Shown here one piece after another: positions 42,650-51,730 of a DNA stretch of 64,000 nucleotides. The first letter of the stretch is position 1, and every line of letters starts with the position of its first letter. The notes under the pieces were generated by a model, which searched no databases, was not told the DNA's origin, and saw only the letters and a program-made list of their open reading frames with translations. The stretch comes from Limisphaera sp049537155 (GTDB lineage: Bacteria > Verrucomicrobiota > Verrucomicrobiia > Limisphaerales > Limisphaeraceae): positions 62,001 to 126,000 of the forward strand of contig NZ_JBMVQZ010000011.1 in assembly GCF_049537155.1 (NCBI RefSeq). Reading direction: 5' to 3'. The position numbers and the translations under genes are program-made.

Positions 42650-45595
42650 ATGGCAAGCGATATGAATGCCGAGTTTTGGAAACGGAAACTGGCGGCCTAC
42701 CTGCACGATCCGCCGAGCAAGTGCCTTGACATCCGGACTCACGGTGAACGGTCGGATGCGGCCTTTCGCCAGGCAGGGTTCACCGACACCGAGATCGGCG
42801 ACTATTTCAAACACGCCGACCACACGGGCGCCGCCGCCGACCGGTTCCCGTTTCCGAGTTCGCAGCCAGCTGGCTTGAGCTGCGCATTCGACGGCGTCCG
42901 GAACGCCTTCCGCCACCCGCTCAGCGGCGAGCCGGTCCCGTTTCATGCCGAGTTTCGCTCGGTGGAGGAGGGCTTTGAAGGCGAAAACTCGGTCCAGCCG
43001 GCGTTGAGCTTCATCCCTGAGGATTGGCCAGACGACAAAATGTGGCGGGCCCGGTTCTTTGCTCACTGGCGATGCTGGCCGAGATTTGCCATCGAGAAGG
43101 ATTACCGATTCGCATTTCTGCCGGCGGATACCCGTCTGCCGGACCACACAATCTGGACGCACATGCAGGTGGTCTCGGCGCTGGCGGGCTGTGTGGACGA
43201 GGACAACGTCTGGCGCCCGGCCTTCCTGAAGTTCCAGCTCGGTCCGGTGCAGGAATTCATCGCCCAGGCCCGCAGCACAAGGGACCTCTGGAGCGGCAGT
43301 TACCTGCTTTCCTGGCTCATGGCCGCCGGGCTGAAAAAGTTCTCCGAGCTGGCCGGCCCGGACGCGGTCATTTACCCCTCGCTGCGCGGCCAGCCGTTGT
43401 TCGACCTGCATTGGAGGAAGGATCTGTGGAGCAAGATCCGCATCGGCGACCGGCCGGTGTGGGAATCCATTGAGCCGCTCGACAAGGAGCGCGACCTGCT
43501 CACACCCAACCTGCCCAACGTTTTCCTCGCGCTTGTTTCGGCCCAACGCGGCGACACTATCGCCCGGGAGGTCGAGAAGGCCATTCGCGACGAGTTCAAC
43601 CGCATCGCGCAATCCGTCTGGAACGCCTGCGAGCAAGCCGGCCTGACAAACAATCCCGAGGACCACGCCTTTGCCGGGGTGGATCGGAAGGCTCGGTTCG
43701 ATCGTCAGATCGAACGCTTCCTCTCCACCGCCTGGCAGGTCACCCCGTGGCCGGAAACACCCGAGCAGGCCATCGAGTTGGCGAAGCAGCTTCCCCTCGC
43801 CCCCGACGAGGACGGCAAAAACGGCAAGACCTTGCTTCAGCGGGTTGAAACCGTGATCGAGGCCGCCCAAGAAAAGATGCCGCAAGACCACCGCGACCGC
43901 CGGTATTACACCGACGACCAGAAGACCCGGCTCAACAACATCGGCGTGGCCTGGGCGCTGTTGACCGCGCTCAACTCCTGGCAGCTCGATGCCGTCCGCC
44001 AAACCCGCCATTTCAACGCCTGGAGCGACGGCGGCTGGCGCGTCGGCGCCGCCTCCAGTAAGGACAGCCTCACCGGCAAGGAAGAAGCCGTCGCCGGCGG
44101 GCGCGTCTGGCTGGCGCGATGCAAACAACTGGCCGGAGTCACAGAGGGGGCGGCCTCGGAGCCAAACCACAGCCTGCTTGCCAGGCGGTTCAAACACGAC
44201 GATTGGCTGGGCGCGATCACTCTGATCAAACGGTTGTGGGACCTGACCTATCTGGAGCCGAACTTCGGCCTGCACCCGCTGCGCATGCCCAACACCCACG
44301 GCCTGGCCCGCCACGACCCCTTCAGCAACGCCGACGACGAACCCGATGTCGAAGGTCAGGCCGGTGACCGTTACTTCGCTGTGCTGGCCTTCGACGGCGA
44401 CCAGATCGGCAAATGGGTGGCCGGCGACAAGTGCCCGCCGTTCTCCAAGCAACTGGCCGGCTACACCGACAGCAGCGGCAACCCGGCCGGCGCGCTCGAA
44501 TATTTCCAGCGCGAATCCGATCCGGACGGCCAGGGAACGCTGCGAAACCGGTATAAAGAGCTCCTGAATACCCGTCGCCCCGTGTCGCCTTCTTATCACC
44601 TGCAATTCAGCGAGGCTTTGACGAACTTCGCCCTCCTTTGCGCCCGGCCCATCGTCGAGATCTATGATGGCCGGCTGATCTACTCCGGTGGCGATGACGT
44701 GGTGGCGCTGCTGCCCGCCGACACGGCGCTCGAATGCGCCCGCGCCTTGCAACTCGCGTTTACGGGTGATGCCCGCCTGCCCGAGATGCTCCGCCAGGCC
44801 GCCAGCCGCCTCTTGAAGGCCGACGAGGAGGCTCGCCGCAAACCTTGGTGTTATCAGAGGCTGGCCGCGAGAACCGGCCTGTTCCGGCACATCGCTCCCG
44901 GTTGCTTGGCGCGGGAGGATATCCGTGATCAGAACGACCTGCCGATTCCTTTCATCGTGCCCGGTCCCGCTGCCGGCGCCTCCGTCGGCCTCGCCATCGC
45001 CCATTTCAGCCATCCCTTGCAGGATGCCGTCCGCGAAGCCCAAGCCGCCGAGAAACGGGCCAAGAAAGATCTCGGTCGCTCCGCCGTGGCCGTCACGCTG
45101 CTGAAGCGATCCGGCGAAACCATCCACTGGGGCTGCCGATGGGACAGCGGCGGCCTCGACGCCTGCCAGCGGATGATCGAGGCGCTGCATCAGGACGTGC
45201 TGAGCGCGAAGTTCCCGCATCGCGTTATCGAACTCATTGATGGCTACCAGGCCGAAACCACGGACAAGCCGGGAGCCGTCCGGCCCGTCGCGAACTTTGC
45301 CGAGGTGGCTGATGCCATCCTTTCCCGCGAAGTTGCCGTGGCTGCCGACCGCCAGCGCGGGAAACGGTATCTCCGCGAGGCGGTCGGAAAGATTCAGGAG
45401 GCCCTTGACAACTACTTGCAGGGCCTTTCCTCAGCTGAAGCCAAGGTGCAAGCCCTCATGGGCCTCTGCCAGACCGCGACCTTCATCGCGCGCAACCTCT
45501 TCGACCGAAAGGACGCTCACACCGGGTCGCAATCCCGCGCGTCCCGTCTCGAATCCGAAATCCCGCAACCCGCCGACAGGCAACCCACGCCATGA
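42650..45595 (+). CDS. cmr2: Type III-B CRISPR Cas10/Cmr2
   Basis: 981 residues. Near the N-terminus KLAAYLHDPPSKCLD carries the HD nuclease pair (H19 D20). KFQLGPVQEFIAQARSTRD and SGSYLLSWLMAAGLKKF are Cmr2 signatures. The first palm motif is VLAFDGDQIGKWV; the catalytic GGDD (G680-D683, in YSGGDDVVALLP) is intact. On target RNA binding Cas10 makes cyclic oligoadenylates from ATP and, through HD, cuts DNA. The presence of both motifs and of a CARF effector downstream predicts a cOA-signalling system. ATG 42662 is an alternative start. The stop overlaps cmr3 (ATGA). It heads the operon. Confidence 0.97.
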   Translation: MASDMNAEFWKRKLAAYLHDPPSKCLDIRTHGERSDAAFRQAGFTDTEIGDYFKHADHTGAAADRFPFPSSQPAGLSCAFDGVRNAFRHPLSGEPVPFHAEFRSVEEGFEGENSVQPALSFIPEDWPDDKMWRARFFAHWRCWPRFAIEKDYRFAFLPADTRLPDHTIWTHMQVVSALAGCVDEDNVWRPAFLKFQLGPVQEFIAQARSTRDLWSGSYLLSWLMAAGLKKFSELAGPDAVIYPSLRGQPLFDLHWRKDLWSKIRIGDRPVWESIEPLDKERDLLTPNLPNVFLALVSAQRGDTIAREVEKAIRDEFNRIAQSVWNACEQAGLTNNPEDHAFAGVDRKARFDRQIERFLSTAWQVTPWPETPEQAIELAKQLPLAPDEDGKNGKTLLQRVETVIEAAQEKMPQDHRDRRYYTDDQKTRLNNIGVAWALLTALNSWQLDAVRQTRHFNAWSDGGWRVGAASSKDSLTGKEEAVAGGRVWLARCKQLAGVTEGAASEPNHSLLARRFKHDDWLGAITLIKRLWDLTYLEPNFGLHPLRMPNTHGLARHDPFSNADDEPDVEGQAGDRYFAVLAFDGDQIGKWVAGDKCPPFSKQLAGYTDSSGNPAGALEYFQRESDPDGQGTLRNRYKELLNTRRPVSPSYHLQFSEALTNFALLCARPIVEIYDGRLIYSGGDDVVALLPADTALECARALQLAFTGDARLPEMLRQAASRLLKADEEARRKPWCYQRLAARTGLFRHIAPGCLAREDIRDQNDLPIPFIVPGPAAGASVGLAIAHFSHPLQDAVREAQAAEKRAKKDLGRSAVAVTLLKRSGETIHWGCRWDSGGLDACQRMIEALHQDVLSAKFPHRVIELIDGYQAETTDKPGAVRPVANFAEVADAILSREVAVAADRQRGKRYLREAVGKIQEALDNYLQGLSSAEAKVQALMGLCQTATFIARNLFDRKDAHTGSQSRASRLESEIPQPADRQPTP

Positions 45596-47013
45596 ACACA
45601 CGCAGCACGTTGCACCAAGTCCTCCTCCAACCGACCGACGTCCTCTTCTTCCGCGACGGCCGGCCCATGGCCGGTTCGCTCGCCGGACATACGGCCGCCT
45701 GGCCGTTGCCGGACGTCACCAACCACGCTCTCCACGCGGCTTTGCATCGCGCCGGCTTCAGTGGCGTTCATGCCCATCGCAGTGGGCGTAGCGGCAGGTA
45801 CGGCAATCAACGAGATCGCAAGTTCGGCTGCCTGACCACCGCCGGGCCGTTTCCCGTGGCGGTCGCCGACGAGCAAGGCCGGTCCCTGCCTGCGCCCCTC
45901 TGGTTCTTTCCCCGCCCCAGGGACACGATCCGGGCGGGCACCGTGGCGGTCGCCCTTCACCCCGTATCAGGCAACTGGCGCGACACCAGCTCACTGCCCG
46001 CACCCTTGGTTTACGCGGTCGCCAATACCCAGCCGCCCGCCAAGGAAACGGTCGCCGAACCGTGGATTTCCACAGCCGCTTACCAGCGTTACCTTGCCGG
46101 TGGTCCGTGCGCGCCGTCCGATCGGTCGCATTACCTCCCGGACTCCGCCCTCGCCGACACCGAGCAAACCATCGGCATCGCCATCGATCCGGAAACCCAG
46201 ACCACGGGCCAAGGCGAAGCCGCAGGCAGGATCTACTCGGCCCATTACCTGCGCCTGCGCGAGGGCTATCGCCTCGGGCTTTTCGCCGAGGCCATGGACA
46301 AGGTGAACGGCGACCCTGCCAACAAACGGGATCTCATCCGCCTGTTGCTCAACGACCATCCGCAATCCATCGTGGTCGGGGGCCAGCAACGCCTCTGCAC
46401 TGCCATGCGCCGCGACGCACCGCAACCGCTGCCCCTGCCGTGCGGGCTTCATCATCCGGATGCTTTCGTGCGGCTTTCCAACGGGAAGTTCGCCGTGAAG
46501 TGGGTCCTCCTCACGCCGGCCATCTGGCCCGAGATGTCCGGCGAAGGGAAACAGCCGCATCCGGGCGGTTGGTTGCCCAACTGGATTGATTCGCAAACCG
46601 GCGCGGTTCTTCTCAAGGCGGGTGATACGACCCGTCGCGAGGGCGAAGGTCGGGAGGCATGGCGCAAGCGAGTCCGCGAGATGCGTTCCGTCAGCGCGCG
46701 CCTCGTGGCGGCCATCGTGCCCAAGCCCATTCCCGTTACCGGCTGGGCGTTGCCGAACGACTCCGACCGCCCGGAAGGCGGCGCCAAATCCACCCATCTG
46801 GCCGTCCCTGCCGGTGCTGTCTACTATTTCGAGGCCGACACCGCCGAGGCTGCAGTTCAACTGGCTGCCGCACTCAACTGGCACGGCAACACCTCCGGCC
46901 GCGCGATCGTCAACCGCCGCAGCACGCTCCTGGGCGAAAAGGGCTACGGCTTGGGCGTCTGCGGCACCTGGCAGTTTTACCCCGGACCGGCCGCATCCGA
47001 CCGGGCCGGCTGA
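45592..47013 (+). CDS. cmr3: Type III-B RAMP protein Cmr3
   Basis: 473 residues, longer than the usual 320-400. LLQPTDVLFFRDGRPMAG is the Cmr3 N-terminal signature, followed by the RAMP ferredoxin-like folds and a C-terminal segment GYGLGVCGTWQFYPG. Cmr3 sits at the base of the Cmr complex, next to Cas10 and Cmr4, and binds the crRNA 5' handle. Extra length lies in loops between residues about 150 and 300. It overlaps cas10 by 4 nt, so translation is coupled. A 9-mer repeat array starts exactly at its stop codon. Confidence 0.93.
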   Translation: MNTRSTLHQVLLQPTDVLFFRDGRPMAGSLAGHTAAWPLPDVTNHALHAALHRAGFSGVHAHRSGRSGRYGNQRDRKFGCLTTAGPFPVAVADEQGRSLPAPLWFFPRPRDTIRAGTVAVALHPVSGNWRDTSSLPAPLVYAVANTQPPAKETVAEPWISTAAYQRYLAGGPCAPSDRSHYLPDSALADTEQTIGIAIDPETQTTGQGEAAGRIYSAHYLRLREGYRLGLFAEAMDKVNGDPANKRDLIRLLLNDHPQSIVVGGQQRLCTAMRRDAPQPLPLPCGLHHPDAFVRLSNGKFAVKWVLLTPAIWPEMSGEGKQPHPGGWLPNWIDSQTGAVLLKAGDTTRREGEGREAWRKRVREMRSVSARLVAAIVPKPIPVTGWALPNDSDRPEGGAKSTHLAVPAGAVYYFEADTAEAAVQLAAALNWHGNTSGRAIVNRRSTLLGEKGYGLGVCGTWQFYPGPAASDRAG

Positions 47014-47037
47014 TCTGACCGATCTGACTGATCTGAG
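47011..47037. repeat. 9-mer tandem array, three copies (cmr3-cmr4 gap)
   Basis: Three 9-mers of the form (T/C)GATCTGA(C/G) run 47011-47019, 47020-47028 and 47029-47037. The array starts at the cmr3 stop TGA. Its core is GATC, like the other arrays of this locus. Confidence 0.75.
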
Positions 47038-47059
47038 AAACCGAACAGACCCAAAACCC

Positions 47060-47938
47060 ATGAACACGAAACGCATCCTCTACATATTCACTCGAACGCC
47101 CTTGCACGTCGGCGCCGGCTCCAGCGTGGGCGCCATTGACCAACCGATCATCCGCGAACGCCACACCGGCTTTCCGGTGATTCCCGCCTCGTCCCTCAAA
47201 GGCACCTTCTCGGACGAGTGGAATGAACGCAACGGCGACGGTAAACTCAACCGGGGTCCAGAAGGCAACTGGCTTTTCGGTTTGGGCGCCGGCACCGAGG
47301 GTGCCGCCGGGGCCCTCCAATTCACTGAGGCCCGTCTCCTGGCCTTCCCCATCCGCAGCGCCAGGGGCAGCTTCGCTTGGATCACCAGCCCCCTCGTTCT
47401 GCGACGCGCCTACCGAGACGGCGCCATTGACGTAAATCTGTCCGAGCTGTCCGGTCCATCGGACGAGCAAGCGTTGTTTGCAACCAATGGCCCCCTCGCC
47501 ATCGATGGCAAAGTTGTCCTCGAAGAATACACCTTCGCCCACGCCGGTGACCTCCCCCGCGGTTTGGCCAACGCGCTCGCCAACCTTCTCGACGACCCCG
47601 TCTGGAAAGAGGTGGACAACCGGCTCGTCATCCTGAGCGACGGCATGATGAGCTACTTTGCCCGCAACGCCTGCGAAGTCGCCCAGCACGTCCGGATTGA
47701 CGACGAAACCGGCACCGCCGCCAGCGGTGCCCTCTTCAACCAGGAAAACGTCCCCAGCGAAACCCTGTTCTACGCTGTTCTCCACGCTTTCCAAGGCCGC
47801 GGAGCCCAGTTCAGAGACAAAACGGCCGAAGAGGCACTTGAAGCCTTCAAGCAAAAGGTGGATCAACGGAAGAACGTCTTCCAATTCGGCGGCGATGCCT
47901 CCACCGGCCTTGGCTATTGCACCGTCAAACTCGCCTGA
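47060..47938 (+). CDS. cmr4: Type III-B RAMP protein Cmr4 (backbone RNase)
   Basis: 292 residues from ATG 47060 (MNTKRILYIFTRTPLHVG). HVGAGSSVGAIDQPIIRER carries the catalytic aspartate (D27) that cuts target RNA at 6-nt steps in Cmr complexes, and FPVIPASSLKGTFSDEW is the RAMP glycine-rich loop. The C-terminus has FQFGGDASTGLGYCTV. Several copies form the backbone along the crRNA. Active-site preservation suggests the complex can both cleave target RNA and thereby switch off Cas10 signalling. cmr5 follows after 19 nt. Confidence 0.95.
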   Translation: MNTKRILYIFTRTPLHVGAGSSVGAIDQPIIRERHTGFPVIPASSLKGTFSDEWNERNGDGKLNRGPEGNWLFGLGAGTEGAAGALQFTEARLLAFPIRSARGSFAWITSPLVLRRAYRDGAIDVNLSELSGPSDEQALFATNGPLAIDGKVVLEEYTFAHAGDLPRGLANALANLLDDPVWKEVDNRLVILSDGMMSYFARNACEVAQHVRIDDETGTAASGALFNQENVPSETLFYAVLHAFQGRGAQFRDKTAEEALEAFKQKVDQRKNVFQFGGDASTGLGYCTVKLA

Positions 47939-47957
47939 CCAGAAAGGAGCCAAAGCC

Positions 47958-48347
47958 ATGAAGAATCTTGAACAAATCCGTGCCCTCCACGCACACCGGT
48001 TCTGGAATCCAACCGACGAGACAGGCCGCCGTCGATTGGAGGAGGTCCGCGGTGAACAAGGCGGCGATGTCGTCCGCGGCCTCTCTTCGCTGATCATCTC
48101 CAACGGCCTTCTCGCAACCCTCGCCTTCGCCAAGGAAAAGGGTAAGGGCTACAAGACCTTCATGGAGGAGATTGGCCGCTACCTTTCCAGCCAGGGCGAC
48201 GACGGGCGCCGGCTCTTTAACCAGACGGTGCACACATTGGACGATTTCATCGGCATCCTCACCGCCAATGACTCCCTAGTTCTGCAACAGGCTGCCGACG
48301 AATCGTTGGCCTACCTCGGTTACCTGAAACGCTTCCGAAGGGATTGA
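47958..48347 (+). CDS. cmr5: Type III-B small subunit Cmr5
   Basis: 129 residues from ATG 47958, preceded by a good ribosome site (AGAAAGGAGC). The all-helical protein contains GLSSLIISNGLLATLAFAKE, the strongest Cmr5 signature, and YLGYLKRFRRD at the end. Cmr5 lines the groove opposite Cmr4 and stabilises the target duplex. It is 3 nt from the start of cmr6. The placement between cmr4 and cmr6 follows the canonical order. Confidence 0.95.
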   Translation: MKNLEQIRALHAHRFWNPTDETGRRRLEEVRGEQGGDVVRGLSSLIISNGLLATLAFAKEKGKGYKTFMEEIGRYLSSQGDDGRRLFNQTVHTLDDFIGILTANDSLVLQQAADESLAYLGYLKRFRRD

Positions 48348-48350
48348 GCC

Positions 48351-49793
48351 ATGCCTGCACTTTTGCCAAAAGACACCCGGGAGTTGCTTTCCCGCCATTC
48401 GCAGCTGCCGGATGGCCGTTCTGTGCTGTTCGATCGCTTCGCCGCTCCGGATGCCAGAGAAGAGGATCGTTGCCAATGGTTCAAGCGGGTTGCTGACAAA
48501 ACCGCAAACTCCGCCAAAGCGAAGGCCTGGCCGGAGATCATTTCCCGCTTGGATTCCACGCCGTTGTTCGCCCAGCTCCGATCCCGCCTCATGGTGAACA
48601 TGGCTGGCGGCGTGATGGAAAACGCCGGACTGTGCCTCGACCGGTTTGGGATGCCGTACATTCCCGGCAGCGCTGTCAAAGGCTGCGCCCGGCGGATGGC
48701 CACCCAGCAACTCCTGGAAACCGAAGGGGCCCAAGCCAAGGCCGATCTGCTTTTCAGATTAGCCCTGATCTTCGGCTGGGGTGACACCGACTGGAAGGCT
48801 GGCCGGAAGCGCAAGCGGCACAACGGCCGCCAGATCGAAACGGAGCCTTATTCGGATTTCTGGTGGGCGATGGCTCAAGATTCCGGGGACCGGTCTGCCG
48901 ATGCTGCGCGCCACCAACTATGGCAGGAAGTGGCCGTCTCAGTGGCCACTCGACTTCTCGACCGGCTGAACGTCCGGGTGCGCAAACACCCGAATGAGCC
49001 GTGGAATGACCTCCCCAACTTTGCCGGCACCGTGAGCTTCCTCCCCGCCTACCCGGTGGACCTCGACCAGACCGGCAAGGTGCAGGGGCTCCCCCTCGAA
49101 GTCCCACGGCTCGGCACGCTCGAGCTGGACGTCGTCACCTGCCATCACCCGGAATACTACCGCGGTGATCGCCAAGTGGCGTCGGACACCGAGGACCCCA
49201 ACCCGGTCGTCTTCCCCGCAGTCGCTCCCGGCCACGTCTTCGCCTTCGCCCTTGCCCCACTGCGCGGAGCAGACAACGACCTCCTCACACAAGCCCGCAC
49301 CTGGCTCGCCCAAGGCTTGGAAACCTTCGGTCTCGGCGCCAAGACCAACGCGGGTTACGGGTGGTTTGATTGTTCAGACGAAATCCAGACCGCCGTCAAC
49401 GACCAACTCAAAAAGAAAGCTGCGGCCGAGGAAAAGCGGCGTCGCGAGGAGGAGGAACGGCAGAAGGCGAAGGCGGCCGAAGAAGAACGGCTACGCAAGA
49501 AGCGCGAACTCGAAGCGAAACTCAAAGACCTGACGCCCGAGCAGCAGGAAGACTACAAACTGGACCAAATGAGTGAAGACCAGCTCAAGAATCACTTGTT
49601 GAACTATTCAAAACTCTCCGAACTCCAGCAAGCGGCTGTTTACCGTTTACTCAAAGATCGCCGACCGGACCTGTGGCGGAACCTCCGGCAACTCTCCGAG
49701 ACCGGAAAACAGAAAGAGAGAAAGCGATGGGGCCCCCTGGTTCAGGACATGTTCAAGCGTGCCAAGCAGAACAACGAGAAGATGCCCAAATGA
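48351..49793 (+). CDS. cmr6: Type III-B RAMP protein Cmr6 with coiled-coil C-terminal extension
   Basis: 480 residues. Residues 1 to about 342 are the RAMP body: NMAGGVMENAGLCLDRFGMP, YIPGSAVKGCARRM (glycine-rich loop), IFGWGD and GLGAKTNAGYGWF near its end. The remaining 138 residues are unlike usual Cmr6 (about 250-340 residues): about 343-394 is a highly charged coiled coil (EEKRRREEEERQKAKAAEEE), then a helical part LTPEQQEDYKLDQMSEDQLK and a basic tail. Cmr6 caps the complex near the crRNA 3' end. The extension is in frame and overlaps cmr1 by 4 nt. It may bind RNA or a partner protein. Confidence 0.93.
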   Translation: MPALLPKDTRELLSRHSQLPDGRSVLFDRFAAPDAREEDRCQWFKRVADKTANSAKAKAWPEIISRLDSTPLFAQLRSRLMVNMAGGVMENAGLCLDRFGMPYIPGSAVKGCARRMATQQLLETEGAQAKADLLFRLALIFGWGDTDWKAGRKRKRHNGRQIETEPYSDFWWAMAQDSGDRSADAARHQLWQEVAVSVATRLLDRLNVRVRKHPNEPWNDLPNFAGTVSFLPAYPVDLDQTGKVQGLPLEVPRLGTLELDVVTCHHPEYYRGDRQVASDTEDPNPVVFPAVAPGHVFAFALAPLRGADNDLLTQARTWLAQGLETFGLGAKTNAGYGWFDCSDEIQTAVNDQLKKKAAAEEKRRREEEERQKAKAAEEERLRKKRELEAKLKDLTPEQQEDYKLDQMSEDQLKNHLLNYSKLSELQQAAVYRLLKDRRPDLWRNLRQLSETGKQKERKRWGPLVQDMFKRAKQNNEKMPK

Positions 49794-50986
49794 AAACCCA
49801 AACCTTTCAACTCGAACTTATCACGCCCTGCTTCTGCGGCGGGGCCGAACCCGAAAAGCAGGCCGAGATCCGCGCTCCGTCCATCCGAGGCCAGCTCCGC
49901 TGGTGGTTTCGTACCTTGGGCGGCTTCAAATCGCTGTCTAACCAAGGCATGTCCGTCCGTGACCAGGAAGCGCTCATTTTTGGCAGCACGGCTGGTGACG
50001 TTGGGCAGGCTGGCAAGCTGCTTGTTCGCGTCACTTCGCCGCAGCCCGAGAGCGTGCCCGCGAACGCAGATGACATGGACGCGGGTATGAACACACCTTT
50101 GGGATACGCCCTCTTTCCGCTGCGGCCTTTCCAGGACAATGACGCGCGGCGGGGCAAGTTCGCCGAACACACCGAATTCAGCATCCAGATACTGTGGCGT
50201 GGGAGTCCGCAACTCTGGGAGTCCATCCTGGCACTGGTCGCCGTGTGGGCTCACCTTGGTTGCCTAGGGTTCCGGGGTCGTCGAGCGTTTGGTGCGTTGC
50301 AACTGAAGGAGCCACATCTTGCCTTGGAGCAAGCCCTACTCCACTTTGCCCAGCCCTCAGGAGTCACAATCAAAGAACTCCCCGCGCCAAACTTGCGGAA
50401 CTGGCGTGGCACGGCTGCCGCACTGCTCGGCTGGTATCGGGGGTGGCGACAGCATGGGCAAATGAACCGCCGTTGGGATAAACCCAGTAGAACGTGGATC
50501 CCAATTCCGCCGGCACAAAAACAGGAAAACCGATCCCAGCGTGGGTTCAAGTATGCTCGTCGTGATCACAATGAAGGTCTGGATGTCCAAGGAACCGGGG
50601 CTCCGAACCCCGATCCTGAGAACCCGGCAGGCCAACGGGGCGAGAGTTTCCGTCCCGCCTTGGGTCTGCCGATCATACAGTATTTTTCCAGTTTAGGTGG
50701 CGCGAATGGACCTATTCGACGCAGCCAAGCAACGGTCAACTGGGACTGGGATTGGGATGAAGAGAAGAACAAAGGCAAGGGCCGCTTCGCGTCGCCGGTC
50801 TTGCTACGTCCCCACAAGGACGCTCATGGCAACTGGCGCGCGCTGGTCATCTTCGTGGATGCGCACAAGTGGCCCGACGATGAAACCGTCCATCTGTCTT
50901 GCGGCGAACGGCATGAAACGCGCAGCGTCAAGTTGGACCTCTACAACGAAATGAAAACCGACCCAACCTTGCACCCTTTCCCTTGA
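49790..50986 (+). CDS. cmr1: Type III-B RAMP protein Cmr1
   Basis: 398 residues from ATG 49790 (MKTQTFQLELITPCFCGGAE). RAPSIRGQLRWWFRTLGG is the typical Cmr1 signature and the second RAMP fold begins near GHLGCLGFRGRRAFGAL-like text (AHLGCLGFRGRRAFG). It sits at the head of the Cmr complex and contacts the crRNA 3' region. It is last in the cmr operon, unlike many loci where cmr1 is first. The start overlaps cmr6 by 4 nt (ATGA). After its stop the sequence runs into a 9-mer repeat array. Confidence 0.93.
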   Translation: MKTQTFQLELITPCFCGGAEPEKQAEIRAPSIRGQLRWWFRTLGGFKSLSNQGMSVRDQEALIFGSTAGDVGQAGKLLVRVTSPQPESVPANADDMDAGMNTPLGYALFPLRPFQDNDARRGKFAEHTEFSIQILWRGSPQLWESILALVAVWAHLGCLGFRGRRAFGALQLKEPHLALEQALLHFAQPSGVTIKELPAPNLRNWRGTAAALLGWYRGWRQHGQMNRRWDKPSRTWIPIPPAQKQENRSQRGFKYARRDHNEGLDVQGTGAPNPDPENPAGQRGESFRPALGLPIIQYFSSLGGANGPIRRSQATVNWDWDWDEEKNKGKGRFASPVLLRPHKDAHGNWRALVIFVDAHKWPDDETVHLSCGERHETRSVKLDLYNEMKTDPTLHPFP

Positions 50987-51006
50987 AATCTGAACCACCC
51001 AACAAC

Positions 51007-51042
51007 CGATCCGAGCGATCCGCTGGATCCGCTGGATCCGAC
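51007..51042. repeat. 9-mer tandem array, four copies (after cmr1)
   Basis: Four 9-mers (CGATCCGAG, CGATCCGCT, GGATCCGCT, GGATCCGAC) run without gaps, 20 nt after the cmr1 stop. In the cmr1 frame they would read DPSDPLDPLDP. Confidence 0.8.
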
Positions 51043-51288
51043 CGCCGCCGCAAACGATTACGGCCCACCGGGGTTATTACTCGCTGGCCAGCTTGCAGCT
51101 GGACACGCTTATCCACGGCGCCACGTACTGGTTCTGCGGGACGTTCCTCGATCGCCGCTCGCGGCTGGTGGATCAGATGGTCATGGCCGCTCGTAGCGGA
51201 CGACGAAGCTTCGCCGAGGGCCACTGCTCCGAACAATTCGCCGGCGAAAGGCTCGCGCGGCGGCAAACCCAAACCCGGAGAGATTCGG

Positions 51289-51315
51289 TCGATCGGCCGG
51301 ATCCGTCCGATCAGC
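51289..51315. repeat. 9-mer tandem array, three copies (before the toxin-antitoxin pair)
   Basis: TCGATCGGC, CGGATCCGT and CCGATCAGC run together, degenerate versions of the same GATC-centred unit, about 110 nt upstream of the palindromic operator. Confidence 0.6.
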
Positions 51316-51423
51316 ACCGCCTCCGCCCGCAAACCACCGAGGGCGGTGCCGGCAAGAAGCCTCCAGCCAGCGGGGTGCCCGCGCCTGCCCGGGGCCATGA
51401 AACCTTGACGGCACAGACGGACA

Positions 51424-51438
51424 TGTCCAACTTGGACA
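51424..51438 (+). promoter_or_regulatory. Palindromic operator of the toxin-antitoxin pair
   Basis: TGTCCAA-C-TTGGACA is a perfect 7-bp inverted repeat with a one-base centre, ending one base before the GTG start of the antitoxin. A TTGACG at 51405-51410 could be the -35, placing the -10 inside the palindrome. Phd/YefM-type antitoxins repress their own operon by binding such sites. Confidence 0.7.
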
Positions 51439-51439
51439 C

Positions 51440-51730
51440 GTGAAAAGCGCCAATATTGCCACCGCCAAGAACCAGCTCAGCCGCCTGCTCAAGCGCGTCC
51501 AGCGCGGCGAAACCATCCTCATCACCGACCGCACCCGACCAGTCGCCCTGTTGTGTCCGGTATCCGCGGCGGATGACATGGTCGCGCGGCTCATCGCCGA
51601 GGGGGCCGTTCTCCCGCCCCGGCAATCTTCCCTGGACGTGGACGCATTCCTGGGCATGCCCCGACCGCGCTTGTCCGCCAAACAATCCCTCGCCCAAGCC
51701 GTCCTGGAGGAAAGGGAGGAGGGACGATGA
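51440..51730 (+). CDS. Phd/YefM-type antitoxin
   Basis: 96 residues from GTG 51440. The N-terminal DNA-binding part SANIATAKNQLSRLLKRVQR followed by GETILITDRTRPVALLCPV is the Phd/YefM fold, and the C-terminal tail (SLDVDAFLGMPRPRLSAKQS) is the toxin-binding region. It would neutralise the PIN toxin encoded next, with which it overlaps by 4 nt, and repress transcription through the palindrome just upstream. Its placement between cmr1 and the CARF-deaminase gene is unusual. Confidence 0.9.
   Translation: MKSANIATAKNQLSRLLKRVQRGETILITDRTRPVALLCPVSAADDMVARLIAEGAVLPPRQSSLDVDAFLGMPRPRLSAKQSLAQAVLEEREEGR

Larger units (their letters stand above)
50994..51442 (+). other. Unassigned open frame between cmr1 and the toxin-antitoxin pair
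   Basis: A frame open from 50994 to the stop at about 51440 has no ATG or GTG before a TTG at 51093. Its stretch around 51093-51230 looks protein-like (LQLDTLIHGATYWFCGTFLD, RRSRLVDQMVMAARSG), while the ends are repeat-derived. It may be the remnant of a gene whose start was lost to repeat insertion, or chance coding. I do not recognise a family. No other gene is visible in this 453-nt gap. Confidence 0.3.

Noticed and set aside
42335..45220. A 961-codon minus-strand open frame antisense to cas10.
   Set aside because: It mirrors a gene with firm HD and GGDD motifs; the antisense product has no recognisable domain.
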